NCBI RefSeq assembly: GCF_000739455.1
Contig: NZ_CP009211.1
Coordinates: 1,561,458-1,625,457 of the forward strand
Length of the DNA: 64,000 nucleotides
DNA from: Corynebacterium imitans
GTDB taxonomy: Bacteria > Actinomycetota > Actinomycetes > Mycobacteriales > Mycobacteriaceae
Direction of reading: 5' to 3'
This document shows, in pieces, positions 55,285 through 64,000 of the stretch. A model generated the notes under the pieces. That model saw only the letters and a program-made list of their open reading frames with translations. It searched no databases and was not told the DNA's origin. Each line of letters begins with the position of its first letter. Within the stretch, counting starts at the first letter, position 1. The position numbers and the translations under genes are program-made.

Positions 55285-56457
55285 TTACGTCTGGGTGCGG
55301 GACCACACCCGCCGGTTGCGCTGGACGAGTCCGCGGCGCTCGAGCTCCATGAGCAGGTGGACTGTCAGCCCGGTGCTCATTCCGGCGCTTGCAGCGATCT
55401 CTTCGGCTTCGCGTGCCTGGGTATCGTGCGGCGGCGTGGCGTCGTAGATGCGCAGCTCGTTGTGGCTCAGCTGCTGGACGGGGTTCGCCGCGTATTCGAG
55501 TTCGAGCTGCTCCTCGCCCTCTGATGCGCCGAGCTGACCAAGCTGGGCATGGATCTGCTCGCCGTTGAGCACCATGGTGGCGCTGCCGTTGCGGATAGCC
55601 AGGTTCGCGCCCAGGGAGCCTGCACCCAGGATCGATCCGGGCACCGCCATCGCCTGCCGGTTGTAGTAGCGGGCCCACTTCAGGGTGTTCAGCGCACCGG
55701 AGCGAAAGGCAGCCTCCACCACCACGCTGCCAAGCGAAAGCCCGGCGACCAGGCGATTCCGGGTAAGGAAGCGATGCCGATCCGGGGTCACGCCCGGCGG
55801 ATATTCCGACACAACAGAACCACCCGCCGCCACGATCCGGTCAAAGAGGCGCTCGTTGCGCCGCGGATAGGTGACGCCCGGCCCGCAGGCGGCGACCACC
55901 ACCGTCGGGGTGCGCGCGGCGAGCGCGGCCTCGTGTGCGACGGTGTCAATGCCGATCGCACCGCCGGAGATCACCGTGTATCTGTGCTTGGCTATCGAGG
56001 TGACCAGGTCCTGGGTGGCCTGGTGCCCGTAGGCGGTGGCGGCACGGGTGCCCACAAACGCGACGGACTGCTCGCACAGCTGCGCTAAATCGTGCGCACC
56101 GCGCACCCAAAGCGCGTGCGGGGCGGCGGCGTCCGCGATGGGGGTGTCCATATTCTCCCGGCTTGCGAACGCGCCGCGGACAAAGGACTCCTCGATGCGT
56201 GTGCCGGGCCAGCCGGGTGCTTCCGGGGTGAGCAGGGCGTAGCCAAGCGAGTGCGCCTGCTCCAAGTCTTCTTCTGGCCGGTCCCAGTCGTAACGGCGCT
56301 CGGTGGTGCGTAAAAGCGGGCCGAGCCAGGAGGCCCGGTGGCGGATGCCGCGGGCGATCTCGTCGGCGTCTCGCCCGGCGCGCAGCAGCTCCTGGAGGTG
56401 TGTCGATGGGCCCTCGATGACCCGCGAGAGGTACGCCCAAGACGTCAATGCGCTCAT
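55285..56457 (-). CDS. dprA: DNA-processing protein DprA
   Basis: A 390-residue protein with the Rossmann-like DprA core: VGTRAATAYGHQ, SGGAIGIDTVAHEAAL and SEYPPGVTP, plus an N-terminal SAM-like part and a C-terminal winged helix (EIAASAGMSTGLTVHLLMELE in part). DprA loads RecA on incoming single-stranded DNA in transformation. Its ATG overlaps the comM stop (ATGA). Confidence 0.92.
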   Translation of the reverse strand: MSALTSWAYLSRVIEGPSTHLQELLRAGRDADEIARGIRHRASWLGPLLRTTERRYDWDRPEEDLEQAHSLGYALLTPEAPGWPGTRIEESFVRGAFASRENMDTPIADAAAPHALWVRGAHDLAQLCEQSVAFVGTRAATAYGHQATQDLVTSIAKHRYTVISGGAIGIDTVAHEAALAARTPTVVVAACGPGVTYPRRNERLFDRIVAAGGSVVSEYPPGVTPDRHRFLTRNRLVAGLSLGSVVVEAAFRSGALNTLKWARYYNRQAMAVPGSILGAGSLGANLAIRNGSATMVLNGEQIHAQLGQLGASEGEEQLELEYAANPVQQLSHNELRIYDATPPHDTQAREAEEIAASAGMSTGLTVHLLMELERRGLVQRNRRVWSRTQT

Positions 56458-57962
56458 GCGGCACGCTCCTCAAGACGCGGGGCGTGCAGCTCGCAGGCGC
56501 GGGCGACGTGGTCGATGTCGGGGACGGCTGCGGCCTCCAGGTCCGCGAGCGTCCAGGCGAGCTTGAGCACCTTGTCCACGCCGCGCTGGGTAAGTTCACC
56601 GTGGCCGAGGCGGTGTTCGAGGAAGGTCATGCCAGCCTCGTCGGCTGGGTGCTCGCGGCGCAGCAGCGTAGAGGCCACCTGCGCGTTGGTCAAAGGCGCA
56701 CCCCACCTGGCGGCGGCGCGCTCGCGGGCACAGGCCACGCGTTCGGCAATGATCGCGCTGGACTCGGCTCCTTCGGGGCTTAAGACGGCTGCGGCCTGGG
56801 TGGTGCGGCAGAAGACGTCCAGCCGGTCGCGCAGCGGGCCGGAGATGTTCGCCAGGTGGCGGGCCCGCTCACTGGGGTGGCAGCGGCATTTTTCTTGCTC
56901 CTGCCCGCAGGGGCAGGGATTGGCAGCCATGATGAGCTGGAAGCTGGCCGGGAAGACCACGGTGCGCTTGCCACGGGTGAGCCTTACCTCCTGCTGCTCG
57001 AGTGGGATGCGCAGGGCGTCGAGGACTCGAGCGGGGATCTCGGAGGCCTCGTCAAGAAATAGGACTCCGTGGTGGGCCTGGCTTACCGCGCCCGGCGCAG
57101 GGTTGTGCGCACCCCCGCCAAGCAGCATCGTTTTGGTCAGCGAGGGGTGTGGGGCAATGAAAGGCCGGTTAGCCACGACCTCGCCGCGCGAGATACCCGC
57201 GGCCTGGTGCAGCGAGGTGCACTCGATGCGCTCATGCTGGGTCAAAGGTGGCAGGATCGACGGCAGGCGCTCAGCTAGCATGGACTTGCCGGTGCCGGGC
57301 GGGCCCACCAGCATTACGTGGTGGCCGCCCGCGGCCGCTACCTCGAAGGCGGCGCGTTCGTGCGCCTGGCCCGCAATATCGCGAAAGTCCGGGCCGCTCG
57401 GACTCGCCGCGCAAGCGAACTCCTGGGAAACGGCCTCCAACTCCGGCCCGCCAGTCAGGAACGCGAACACCTCCCCCAGCGAATCAGCTAAGCGGATACG
57501 GGGATCGCCCACCAGCGCGGCCTCGTGCTGATTCGCGCGCGGGATGATGATGGTCTCGATGTTTTGACGCTGGCGCGCCTGAAGGAGCATCGGCAGGATC
57601 GCCTCGACCCGGCGTAGCGTGGCGTCGAGAGCCAGCTCGCCGAGCAGCATCGTCGAGCGCAACCGCACTTGGGCGCGCGGATCCAGACTGCCCAGCACCG
57701 CGACGGCGACGGGCAGGTCAAAGTGCGAGCCCGCCTTCGGTAGGTGCGCGGGCGAGAGTGAGACCATGATCTTCGTGCGCGGCCACGGCAGCGCCGCATT
57801 GGCCACCGCGGTGCGGATGCGCTCGCGCGACTCTTTCACCGCCGCGTCGCCCAGCCCCACCATGTGCATGCCCGGCAGGCCCGGACCGACGTTGGCCTCC
57901 ACGGTCACCGGGTGGGCGTGGACACCTTCTACCGTTGCAGTTTGTGTGCTAGCAAGCGCCAT
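56454..57962 (-). CDS. comM: YifB/ComM-family Mg-chelatase-like AAA ATPase
   Basis: A 502-residue protein with an N-terminal Lon-like domain (HPVTVEANVGPGLPG in part), a AAA+ domain with Walker A GPPGTGKS (220-227) and Walker B VLFLDEA, a Cys-rich insert NPCPCGQEQEKCRCHP, and a C-terminal helical domain. ComM acts as a helicase extending integrated DNA in transformation; it is found widely. The ATG at 57962 overlaps the yraN end by 14 bases. Confidence 0.9.
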   Translation of the reverse strand: MALASTQTATVEGVHAHPVTVEANVGPGLPGMHMVGLGDAAVKESRERIRTAVANAALPWPRTKIMVSLSPAHLPKAGSHFDLPVAVAVLGSLDPRAQVRLRSTMLLGELALDATLRRVEAILPMLLQARQRQNIETIIIPRANQHEAALVGDPRIRLADSLGEVFAFLTGGPELEAVSQEFACAASPSGPDFRDIAGQAHERAAFEVAAAGGHHVMLVGPPGTGKSMLAERLPSILPPLTQHERIECTSLHQAAGISRGEVVANRPFIAPHPSLTKTMLLGGGAHNPAPGAVSQAHHGVLFLDEASEIPARVLDALRIPLEQQEVRLTRGKRTVVFPASFQLIMAANPCPCGQEQEKCRCHPSERARHLANISGPLRDRLDVFCRTTQAAAVLSPEGAESSAIIAERVACARERAAARWGAPLTNAQVASTLLRREHPADEAGMTFLEHRLGHGELTQRGVDKVLKLAWTLADLEAAAVPDIDHVARACELHAPRLEERAA

Positions 57963-58329
57963 CTTCGGCCCCCTGGTAGCGCTGGAGGTGGAACTCGGTG
58001 CCGTCGAAAAGCGCCTCCACGACGTCGAATCGCACCTCGCGATAGTCGTGCTCATGACCCGCGAGCCACTCCGCCGCGCAGCGGCGCATCGTGGCGAGTT
58101 TCTTCGAGGTCACTGCCTCCGCGGCGCCGAAGCTGGTGCTGCGGCGAGTTTTTACCTCCACGCACACGACTGCCCCGTCGGGTGCAAGGAAGATCAGGTC
58201 GAGCTCGCCGGATCTACATCGCGCGCGGTGCGCGAGCAGCTCGTAGCCGGCCTGCTCGTAAAAGGAAATCGCGCTGGCTTCGCCGGCGTAGCCGAGCTCG
58301 TACTGATTGGCAAAAGTCGTGTGGTGCAT
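57949..58329 (-). CDS. yraN: YraN (UPF0102) family protein
   Basis: A 126-residue protein with a restriction-endonuclease-like fold: ELDLIFLAPDG and VCVEVKTRRS hold the predicted catalytic Asp, Glu and Lys. Function unproven, linked to DNA or recombination by its place next to comM and dprA. GGGAGGGG four to five bases before the ATG at 58329 supports the start. Confidence 0.9.
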   Translation of the reverse strand: MHHTTFANQYELGYAGEASAISFYEQAGYELLAHRARCRSGELDLIFLAPDGAVVCVEVKTRRSTSFGAAEAVTSKKLATMRRCAAEWLAGHEHDYREVRFDVVEALFDGTEFHLQRYQGAEDGAC

Positions 58330-58435
58330 GGCCCCTCCCAAAGTCACTAGGTTTGTTTTGCGGTGCGTTCGCACACGCCGTACCTAGTTAGACTCCGAAA
58401 CAGGCCCGCCGGTTCCCTTGCGCGCCGAAAAACTT

Positions 58436-58747
58436 CTAGCGCGGATCCGGGAAGGTGAGATCCGGCTTGTCCAGCTCCTCGATGTTGACGTCCTTGAACG
58501 TAATCACGCGGACGTAGCGGACAAAGCGCACAGCGCGGTACATGTCCCACACCCAGCAATCCGACATGCGGACCTCGTAGTAGACGTCCCTGCCCTCGGT
58601 GTGCGGGATCAGCTCGACCGCGTTGGCCAGGTAGAAGCGGCGGTCAGTCTCAACGACGTAGGAGAACTGGCTGGCCACATCCCGGTACTCGCGGTACAGC
58701 GAGAGTTCTACTTCGGCCTCGTAGTTATCCAGTTCCTCAGCGCTCAT
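58436..58747 (-). CDS. DUF2469 protein
   Basis: A 103-residue soluble protein of the actinobacterial DUF2469 family (Rv2901c type), with YEAEVELSLYREYRDVASQF in part and VRVITFKDVNIEELDKP. No known function; conserved next to rnhB. Its ATG overlaps the rnhB stop (TGATG), so translation is coupled. Confidence 0.9.
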   Translation of the reverse strand: MSAEELDNYEAEVELSLYREYRDVASQFSYVVETDRRFYLANAVELIPHTEGRDVYYEVRMSDCWVWDMYRAVRFVRYVRVITFKDVNIEELDKPDLTFPDPR

Positions 58748-59400
58748 CAAAGCACCCCTTTTGTGTAGACCTCGTGCGCCTCTTTGACGTTGGCATAACT
58801 ATAACGGTGTTCAGGTGTCGCGCCGTGGCGGCGCACCGCATCCATGTGCACCTTCGTCCCGTAGCCCTTGTGGCCTGCCAACCCGTAGCCGGGGTATGCC
58901 TCGTCCATCTCCGCGATGAGCCGGTCCCGGCTCACCTTGGCCAGCACACTTGCCGCCGCGATACAGCGCGCTGCGGCGTCCCCGCCGATGACTGGCAGTT
59001 GCGCTACAGGCATGCCGGGGATGCGGAAGCCGTCGACAAGCACATAGCCCGGCTGCACTCCAAGCTGGGCAACCGCGCGGCGCGCCCCGTCCAGGTTCGC
59101 GGCTTGGATCCCCCGGTGGTCGATCTCGCCGGCCGGGATGTGCACGATCGCATGCGCCAAGCTCAGCTCCATGATCGGGGCAAAGAGTGCTTCTCGACGC
59201 CGCGCCGTCAACCTCTTCGAATCCGTCAGCCCCTCCAGCGCGCGCAGCGGCTCGGGCGGCAGCACGCACGCCGCGATCGTGATCGGCCCGAAGCAGGCAC
59301 CGCGGCCTGCCTCGTCGACACCCGCGACAGGCCCCAGGCCCGCCTTGTGCAGTGCGACCTCGTAGGTGCGCAGCTGCTTTAGCCTGCGAACACGCCCCAT
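58747..59400 (-). CDS. rnhB: ribonuclease HII
   Basis: A 217-residue RNase HII removing RNA from RNA-DNA hybrids. The catalytic motif [13 protein letters not shown] is at residues 27-39, with [10 protein letters not shown] and the later Asp residues. It starts three bases after lepB ends and overlaps the DUF2469 gene start. Confidence 0.95.
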   Translation of the reverse strand: MGRVRRLKQLRTYEVALHKAGLGPVAGVDEAGRGACFGPITIAACVLPPEPLRALEGLTDSKRLTARRREALFAPIMELSLAHAIVHIPAGEIDHRGIQAANLDGARRAVAQLGVQPGYVLVDGFRIPGMPVAQLPVIGGDAAARCIAAASVLAKVSRDRLIAEMDEAYPGYGLAGHKGYGTKVHMDAVRRHGATPEHRYSYANVKEAHEVYTKGVL

Positions 59401-59403
59401 GCG

Positions 59404-60225
59404 CTACTGCAGGATGTCCGGGCTCTCCACGCCGCCGAAACGGTTCAGCGGGAAGACGATGCCGAGCACCTTGCCGCGGATGTTCTCGCGCGGGATCGTG
59501 CCCTCGAGCCCGTCGCCAAGGTGGTAGCGGGAATCCGCGGAGTTGGTGCGGTTATCACCCATCATGAAGTAATGATCCTCGGGCACCTCGACCGGGCCGA
59601 AGTAGGGCCCGCCGCACGCATCCGAGCCCGTGGTGGGATCGACCGGGTAGTAGGAGGGCTGCATCATGTAGTCCTGGTTGATCGGTGCCCCGTCCACCAT
59701 GACCGCCGAGTCGCCTTCCTGGCAGGACACGGTCTGGCCGCCCTCAGCGATGATGCGTTTGACCAGCGTGTTCTCATCCTTCGGCACAAGCCCCACCCAG
59801 GATCCAGCCTCCTGCAGGCCGCGGACGAAAGTGTTGTCGGAGCGGTTAGTGGAAAAGCCGGTATTCCAGGAGTCGGTGCCCTTAAACACGATCACATCTC
59901 CCGGCTTCGGGTCGTTGAACGCGTAGGTGATCTTCTCCACGAAGATGCGGTCGCCCGAACCGTCCTCGCCGTGCAGGGTCGGCTCCATCGAACCCGAGGG
60001 GATGACGTAAAGGCGCCCGATGAAGGTCTGGATAAGGAAGATAAACACCAGCGTGAGCACGATGACCATGGGGATTTCCACGTACCACGGCATTTCCTTC
60101 TTGCTCTCTTTTTCGGGCGCGTGCTCATCAGCTGCAGGCGCTGCGTGCGCTGCCGACACAGTGGTGTCGCGGGGGTACTCCGGCTCTGGGTTTAAGCCGC
60201 TCGGATTTCCATTCACGTTGGTCAC
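59404..60225 (-). CDS. lepB: signal peptidase I
   Basis: A 273-residue type I signal peptidase with one membrane helix (47-69). The catalytic Ser79 is in IPSGSMEPT and Lys156 in LVKRIIA; MGDNRTNSADSR is box E. An N-terminal cytoplasmic extension of about 45 residues is charged and Ala-rich. The GTG at 60225 is chosen because TAAAGT (minus, 60238-60233) lies seven bases upstream, suggesting a leaderless transcript; a GTG at 60234 overlaps that hexamer. Confidence 0.93.
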   Translation of the reverse strand: MTNVNGNPSGLNPEPEYPRDTTVSAAHAAPAADEHAPEKESKKEMPWYVEIPMVIVLTLVFIFLIQTFIGRLYVIPSGSMEPTLHGEDGSGDRIFVEKITYAFNDPKPGDVIVFKGTDSWNTGFSTNRSDNTFVRGLQEAGSWVGLVPKDENTLVKRIIAEGGQTVSCQEGDSAVMVDGAPINQDYMMQPSYYPVDPTTGSDACGGPYFGPVEVPEDHYFMMGDNRTNSADSRYHLGDGLEGTIPRENIRGKVLGIVFPLNRFGGVESPDILQ

Positions 60226-60252
60226 TCCGCACACTTTAGCAGCCCAAGCAAA

Positions 60253-60287
60253 ACGCCCCGCACACCAATACCTGGCGTGCGGGGCGT
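60253..60287 (-). terminator. Terminator after rplS
   Basis: ACGCCCCGCAC (60277-60287 complement) pairs perfectly over 11 bp with 60253-60263, followed on the minus strand by TTTTGCTT. Confidence 0.9.
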
Positions 60288-60306
60288 GAGCCGAAGCTGT
60301 AAAAGC

Positions 60307-60654
60307 TTAGCGACGCTCCTTAATACGAGCTGCCTTACCACGCAGATCGCGCATGTAGTACAGCTTCGCACGGCGGACGTCACCCTTGCGGACAACCTCG
60401 ATCTTCTCAATGTTCGGGGAGTGCACCGGGAAGGTACGCTCCACGTCGATGCCGAAGGAGACCTTGCGGACCGTGAAGGTCTCGCGGATGCCGCCACCCT
60501 GACGACGCACAACGAAGCCGGTGAAGACCTGGGTACGGGTGACCGAGCCCTCGATCACCTTCACGTGCACGTCGAGCGTGTCGCCCGGGCGGAAGTCCGG
60601 AATGTCGTCGCGCAGCTGGCCTGCGTCTACAAGATCAATAATGCCGTTGCTCAT
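60307..60654 (-). CDS. rplS: 50S ribosomal protein L19
   Basis: A 115-residue L19 with the family start [20 protein letters not shown] in part and [18 protein letters not shown]. The ATG at 60654 has AAAGGA nine bases upstream. It has its own promoter in 60655-60770 and ends in a strong terminator. Confidence 0.96.
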   Translation of the reverse strand: MSNGIIDLVDAGQLRDDIPDFRPGDTLDVHVKVIEGSVTRTQVFTGFVVRRQGGGIRETFTVRKVSFGIDVERTFPVHSPNIEKIEVVRKGDVRRAKLYYMRDLRGKAARIKERR

Positions 60655-60770
60655 GTCAAGCAATCCTTTACGTTTAAGGACAGAGGACCCTAGCGGCTTT
60701 TCCCATTCAAGGGCGCTCGGCTGGTTCATGTCGCCTACAACAACCTACGCAAGTCTACACAGGCGAGACC

Positions 60771-63065
60771 CTATTTCCCAAATCCGGCACGCTTGAGCGC
60801 ATCGGCCATCGAACCGCCAGGGGCCTTCTGCTTGTCGACGCCACGTCGTCCCCCACCCCGGCGCTTCCCACCACGCGACTGCGCAGGCTTGCCGCCGCCG
60901 CGCTTGGGTTCCTGGCCCGGCTCGTCGTCAAGCCGCAGGCTCAGCCCGATACGCTGGCGCTCCACATCGACGTCCATCACCTTGACCTTGACCACCTCGC
61001 CCGAGCGCACCACGTCGTGCGGATCGTTGACGAACTTGTGGCTCATCGCGGAGACGTGGACCAGGCCGTCCTGGTGTACGCCCACGTCCACGAACGCGCC
61101 GAAGGCGGCGACGTTGGTGACCGTGCCCTCGAGGATCATGCCCGGGGTCAAGTCGGAAACCTTGTTTACGCCCTCCTTGAAGGTGGCGGTCTTGAACTCG
61201 GGGCGCGGGTCGCGGCCCGGCTTGTCCAGCTCCGCGATAATGTCGGTGACAGTGGGCACGCCGAAGGTCTCGTCGGCGAAATCGGCCGGGCGCAGCTTCG
61301 TCAGCACCGCACTGTTGCCAATGAGTCCCTTGGTATCCAGCCCGGTGGACGCGGCGATGCGGTTGACCACCGGGTAGGCCTCGGGGTGGACGGCGGAGGC
61401 GTCGAGCGGATCGGCCGCGCCCTGGATACGCAAAAAGCCCGCGGACTGCTCAAAGGCCTTCGGTCCAAGGCGCGGCACCTTGCCCAGCTCCTTGCGCGAG
61501 GCAAAGGAGCCGTGCTCGTCGCGGTAGGCGACGATGTTTTTCGCGATCGTCGCGCTCACCCCGGCAACTCGCTCCAGCAGCGGCGCCGATGCCGTGTTCA
61601 CATCTACGCCCACCGAGTTCACGGCGTCTTCCACCACGGCATCGAGCGTGCGCGCGAGCGCGGCCTGGTTCACGTCGTGCTGGTACTGGCCCACACCGAT
61701 GGACTTCGGGTCCACCTTCACCAGCTCCGCGAGCGGGTCCTGCAGGCGGCGGGCGATGGAGACAGCGGAACGCAGAGAGACGTCCATATCCGGGAACTCC
61801 TCGGCGGCGATCTCGCTTGCCGAGTACACCGAAGCACCCGACTCCGAGACCACGACCGGCGTCGGCCGCGCGCCGCCCGCCTCTGCGATCAGGTCCGCGA
61901 CCTCCCCGGCGAGCTTTTCCGACTCACGGCTGGCGGTACCGTTGCCCACCGCGATCAGCTCCACCGCGTGCTGCGCGCACAGCGAGGACAGCGTCTGCAC
62001 CGCCTGCTGCCACTGGTTCTGCGGCTGGTGCGGGTAGACGATCGTGGTGTCAAGCACCTTGCCGGTGCCGTCGATAACCGCGCACTTCACGCCGTTGCGG
62101 TAGCCCGGATCCAAAGCGAGGGTTGCGCGCTGGCCGGCGGGCGCGGCAAGCAGCACGTCGCGCAGGTTCGTCTTGAATACCTCGAGCGCGCCTTCTTCGG
62201 CCTTCTCTTTGAGCCGGACACGCGTGTCCAGGTTGGCAGAGACCTGCAGCTTGGTCCGCCAACCCCACTTGACCGCCTTAGCCAGCCACTCGCTGTCCTC
62301 AACGGGCAGCTCGAAGCGCTCAGCAATCATGCCCTGATAGACCGACTCATCGCCCGCGTCCAGGTCGAGCGTGAGCACGCCCTCGTTCTCCCCGCGCAGG
62401 AGCGCGAGGATGCGGTGCGAGGGCAGCGACTCGAAGGGCTCGTTGTACTCGAAGTAGTCCTTGAACTTCGCGCCTTCTGCCTCCTTGCCTTCGACGACCG
62501 CGGAGCGCATCGTGCCCGTGGTGTAGAGCCGCTCGCGGACCTCGCCAACCAGGTCGGCGTCGGTGGCGAAGCGGTCGACCAGGATGGCGCGCGCCCCGTC
62601 GAGGGCGGCCTTCGTCTCCGCAAACCCCTCGCAGAGGAAGTCCTGCGCGAGCGTCTCGGGGTCGGTGCAGGGAGCGCTAATAAGCTGGTCCAGCAGCGGC
62701 TCAAGCCCGGCCTCGCGGGCGATATCCGCCTTCGTCTTGCGGCGCTTCTTGTACGGCAGGTAGAGGTCCTCCACACGGGCCTTGGTCTCCGCGTCGAGGA
62801 TCTGGCGCTTGAGCTCGTCGTTAAGCTTGCCCTGCTCCTCGATGGCCTCGATGACGGTCTGCTTGCGCTCTTCCAGCTCCACAAGATAGGTGTGGCGTTC
62901 TTCGATGTGGCGCAGCTGCGCGTCATCGAGCCCGCCGGTAGCTTCCTTGCGGTAGCGGGAGATAAACGGGACGGTGTTGCCCTCAGCGAGCAGCTTGAGC
63001 GCTGCCTCGACCTGGTGCGGTTGTACGTTGAGTTCTGTCGCGATTGTCGCTGCGAGAGATGTCAT
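60771..63065 (-). CDS. Tex-family RNA-binding protein
   Basis: A 764-residue Tex/S1 protein: N-terminal helical domain (LNVQPHQVEAALKLLAEGNT in part), YqgF-like RNase H fold (ALDPGYRNGVKCAVIDG), helix-hairpin-helix, and a C-terminal S1 domain (GTVTNVAAFGAFVDVG), with a basic tail. Tex binds nucleic acids and affects transcription or stress tolerance. The ATG overlaps the trmD stop (ATGA); TAGAAT (minus, 63078-63073) lies seven bases upstream, giving a possible internal leaderless start. Confidence 0.92.
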   Translation of the reverse strand: MTSLAATIATELNVQPHQVEAALKLLAEGNTVPFISRYRKEATGGLDDAQLRHIEERHTYLVELEERKQTVIEAIEEQGKLNDELKRQILDAETKARVEDLYLPYKKRRKTKADIAREAGLEPLLDQLISAPCTDPETLAQDFLCEGFAETKAALDGARAILVDRFATDADLVGEVRERLYTTGTMRSAVVEGKEAEGAKFKDYFEYNEPFESLPSHRILALLRGENEGVLTLDLDAGDESVYQGMIAERFELPVEDSEWLAKAVKWGWRTKLQVSANLDTRVRLKEKAEEGALEVFKTNLRDVLLAAPAGQRATLALDPGYRNGVKCAVIDGTGKVLDTTIVYPHQPQNQWQQAVQTLSSLCAQHAVELIAVGNGTASRESEKLAGEVADLIAEAGGARPTPVVVSESGASVYSASEIAAEEFPDMDVSLRSAVSIARRLQDPLAELVKVDPKSIGVGQYQHDVNQAALARTLDAVVEDAVNSVGVDVNTASAPLLERVAGVSATIAKNIVAYRDEHGSFASRKELGKVPRLGPKAFEQSAGFLRIQGAADPLDASAVHPEAYPVVNRIAASTGLDTKGLIGNSAVLTKLRPADFADETFGVPTVTDIIAELDKPGRDPRPEFKTATFKEGVNKVSDLTPGMILEGTVTNVAAFGAFVDVGVHQDGLVHVSAMSHKFVNDPHDVVRSGEVVKVKVMDVDVERQRIGLSLRLDDEPGQEPKRGGGKPAQSRGGKRRGGGRRGVDKQKAPGGSMADALKRAGFGK

Positions 63066-64000
63066 TGTTGTGATTCTACTGGCCGGGTCGCCCCGACCCA
63101 CTGGGTACCCCACGGCAGGGCCGCGACCACGGCCTCGGTAGCTTCCGCGTTGCTCAGCGTAGTGCGGCCCGTGATTTCAAGCTCGCACAGCGGGACGTTC
63201 GGCGGGCGGCCGTGCTCGCGCTCGTAGGCCTGCTCCAACATGGAAGGCTCGAAGCAGACAGCACCTTTGCGCTCGGTGAGGGTCGCATCTTCGACGCGGT
63301 AGCCCGCCTTGGCCAGCGCGCGGCGCATGCGTTTGCGCACCTTGGGCCACGCCTGCGGGTCGATGAGCACGTCGAGCACCGTACGCACCGGGCGGGAATC
63401 GAGGAAGAACACGTCGTCCTCGTCGAGCTCCCCGGCCTGGCGCGCCTGCGCAATGAGATCCGGACGCACACCCTGCGTACGCTTCAGTGAGGCCTGCCTG
63501 CGCCACTTATCAACTTTGCCGTGGTCGCCGGAGGTCAGCACCTCGGGTGCTGCGATGCCTCGCCAGGTGCGCGGCGTGGTGTAGCTGGGTGCCTCGAGTA
63601 GCCCATCGGAGAAGCTGTCGTCCTCGTGGCTCTGGGTATTGCCCAGCACGCCCGGGATGAGCCTTGTGACGGCCTCAGCGATAACAAGGGCTGCGACCTC
63701 GCCGCCGATGAGCACGTAGTCCCCGATGGAGACCTCACGCACCCGGTAGCGGACCGTGGCCTCTTCGAAGACACGCTGATCAATCCCCTCGTAGCGACCG
63801 CAGGCCACCACGATGTGCCGCTCGCGCGACCAAGCCTGCGCGTCCGACTGCGTAAATGGCGCGCCCGCCGGCGTGGGCACGAGCAATAGCGGCGCTTCAG
63901 GGTCCTCGCCCTCGCACACGTCGCGGGCTTCGTAGGGCCGGGCTTTGACGCCGCGGCGTTCGTCGTGCCGGACCTTGTCGTTGCGGTGTGCGGCAGCGGT
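63062..64000 (-). CDS. trmD: tRNA (guanine-37-N1)-methyltransferase TrmD (5' end outside window)
   Basis: The visible part (312 codons to the edge) is a SPOUT methyltransferase making m1G37 in tRNAs. LLLVPTPAGAPFTQ, ACGRYEGIDQRV, YVLIGGEVAALVIAEAVTRLIPGVLGN (in part) and EVLTSGDHGKVDKWRRQ are the TrmD active-site and knot landmarks. The N-terminal methyl-donor loop lies beyond the window. After the normal end of the family (about residue 155 of the visible frame starting at 63919) there is an extra C-terminal part of about 120 residues (63065-63433) with no motif I recognise. It overlaps the Tex gene start by four bases. Confidence 0.93.
   Translation of the reverse strand, partial: TAAAHRNDKVRHDERRGVKARPYEARDVCEGEDPEAPLLLVPTPAGAPFTQSDAQAWSRERHIVVACGRYEGIDQRVFEEATVRYRVREVSIGDYVLIGGEVAALVIAEAVTRLIPGVLGNTQSHEDDSFSDGLLEAPSYTTPRTWRGIAAPEVLTSGDHGKVDKWRRQASLKRTQGVRPDLIAQARQAGELDEDDVFFLDSRPVRTVLDVLIDPQAWPKVRKRMRRALAKAGYRVEDATLTERKGAVCFEPSMLEQAYEREHGRPPNVPLCELEITGRTTLSNAEATEAVVAALPWGTQWVGATRPVESQQ

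Noticed and set aside
56454..58329. Evidence for natural competence from dprA, comM and yraN
   Set aside because: These genes are found in many bacteria not known to be competent, and no uptake genes are in the window.
61017..63227. Long plus-strand open frame opposite the Tex gene
   Set aside because: Antisense shadow with no ribosome site or domain match.

Overview
The window is about 64 kb of chromosome from a high-GC actinobacterium, almost certainly a Corynebacterium. The evidence is the gene order (rpsO-pnp, ribF/truB, rbfA-infB-ylxR-nusA-rimP, proS, mqo, mycothione reductase, map, ispG-rip1-dxr, rlmN-cdsA-frr-pyrH-tsf-rpsB, xerC-dprA-comM-yraN-DUF2469-rnhB-lepB-rplS, trmD), the presence of mycothione reductase and malate:quinone oxidoreductase, and promoters made of a TANNNT -10 hexamer placed directly before leaderless start codons. 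I see 61 protein genes (two cut by the window edges), no rRNA or tRNA genes, no insertion sequence, no prophage and no cas genes.

Layout. 1-8.4 kb is accessory: an AMIN-like lipoprotein, a small flavoprotein with a DUF2236/MpaB-type oxygenase, a DUF6230/DUF6114 envelope pair, a second DUF2236 oxygenase, and a succinate-semialdehyde-type aldehyde dehydrogenase. 8.4-26.4 kb is the conserved translation and RNA block (pnp, rpsO, nucleoside hydrolase, ribF, truB, pptT, a metallophosphoesterase, a MATE exporter, a DHH phosphoesterase, rbfA, infB, ylxR, nusA, rimP, proS). 26.4-33.5 kb holds yaaA, a DUF559 nuclease-fold protein, a 69-bp-period repeat array, a DUF1648 membrane protein, a secreted thermonuclease, a sirtuin, an rRNA-type methyltransferase, SUMT and SelO. 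33.5-39 kb has mqo, an alpha/beta hydrolase, mtr and two paralogous small secreted proteins. 39-46.4 kb is map, a penicillin-binding lipoprotein and the MEP-pathway/site-2-protease cluster. 46.7-64 kb is rlmN to rpsB, then xerC/dprA/comM and the lepB-rplS-tex-trmD end.

The most striking undescribed signal is a family of regularly spaced palindromes. Twelve copies of GGAGCTAGCTCC lie in four intergenic clusters (2, 5, 3 and 2 copies). Start-to-start spacing is exactly 69 bp in seven of the eight intervals and 68 bp in the other. A second, asymmetric 14-bp motif (about AAAAYSCCWGGTCG) sits at the exact midpoint of every interval and never outside the terminal palindromes. The rest of each interval is not conserved. 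This is not a CRISPR; it looks like a REP/BIME-like or protein-array element, and the longest array abuts a Vsr-fold-like DUF559 gene.

A second pattern is regulatory. At four divergent gene pairs only 24-31 bp separate the start codons, and each pair carries two outward -10 hexamers 6-8 nt from the start codons, implying back-to-back leaderless promoters. At least fourteen other or overlapping start sites show the same arrangement. Also notable are an inverted pair of perfect DnaA boxes upstream of rpsB, a possible isoprenoid-cleavage locus (two MpaB-type oxygenases plus an aldehyde dehydrogenase), a roughly 120-residue C-terminal extension on TrmD, and an 11-residue tandem repeat in IF2.
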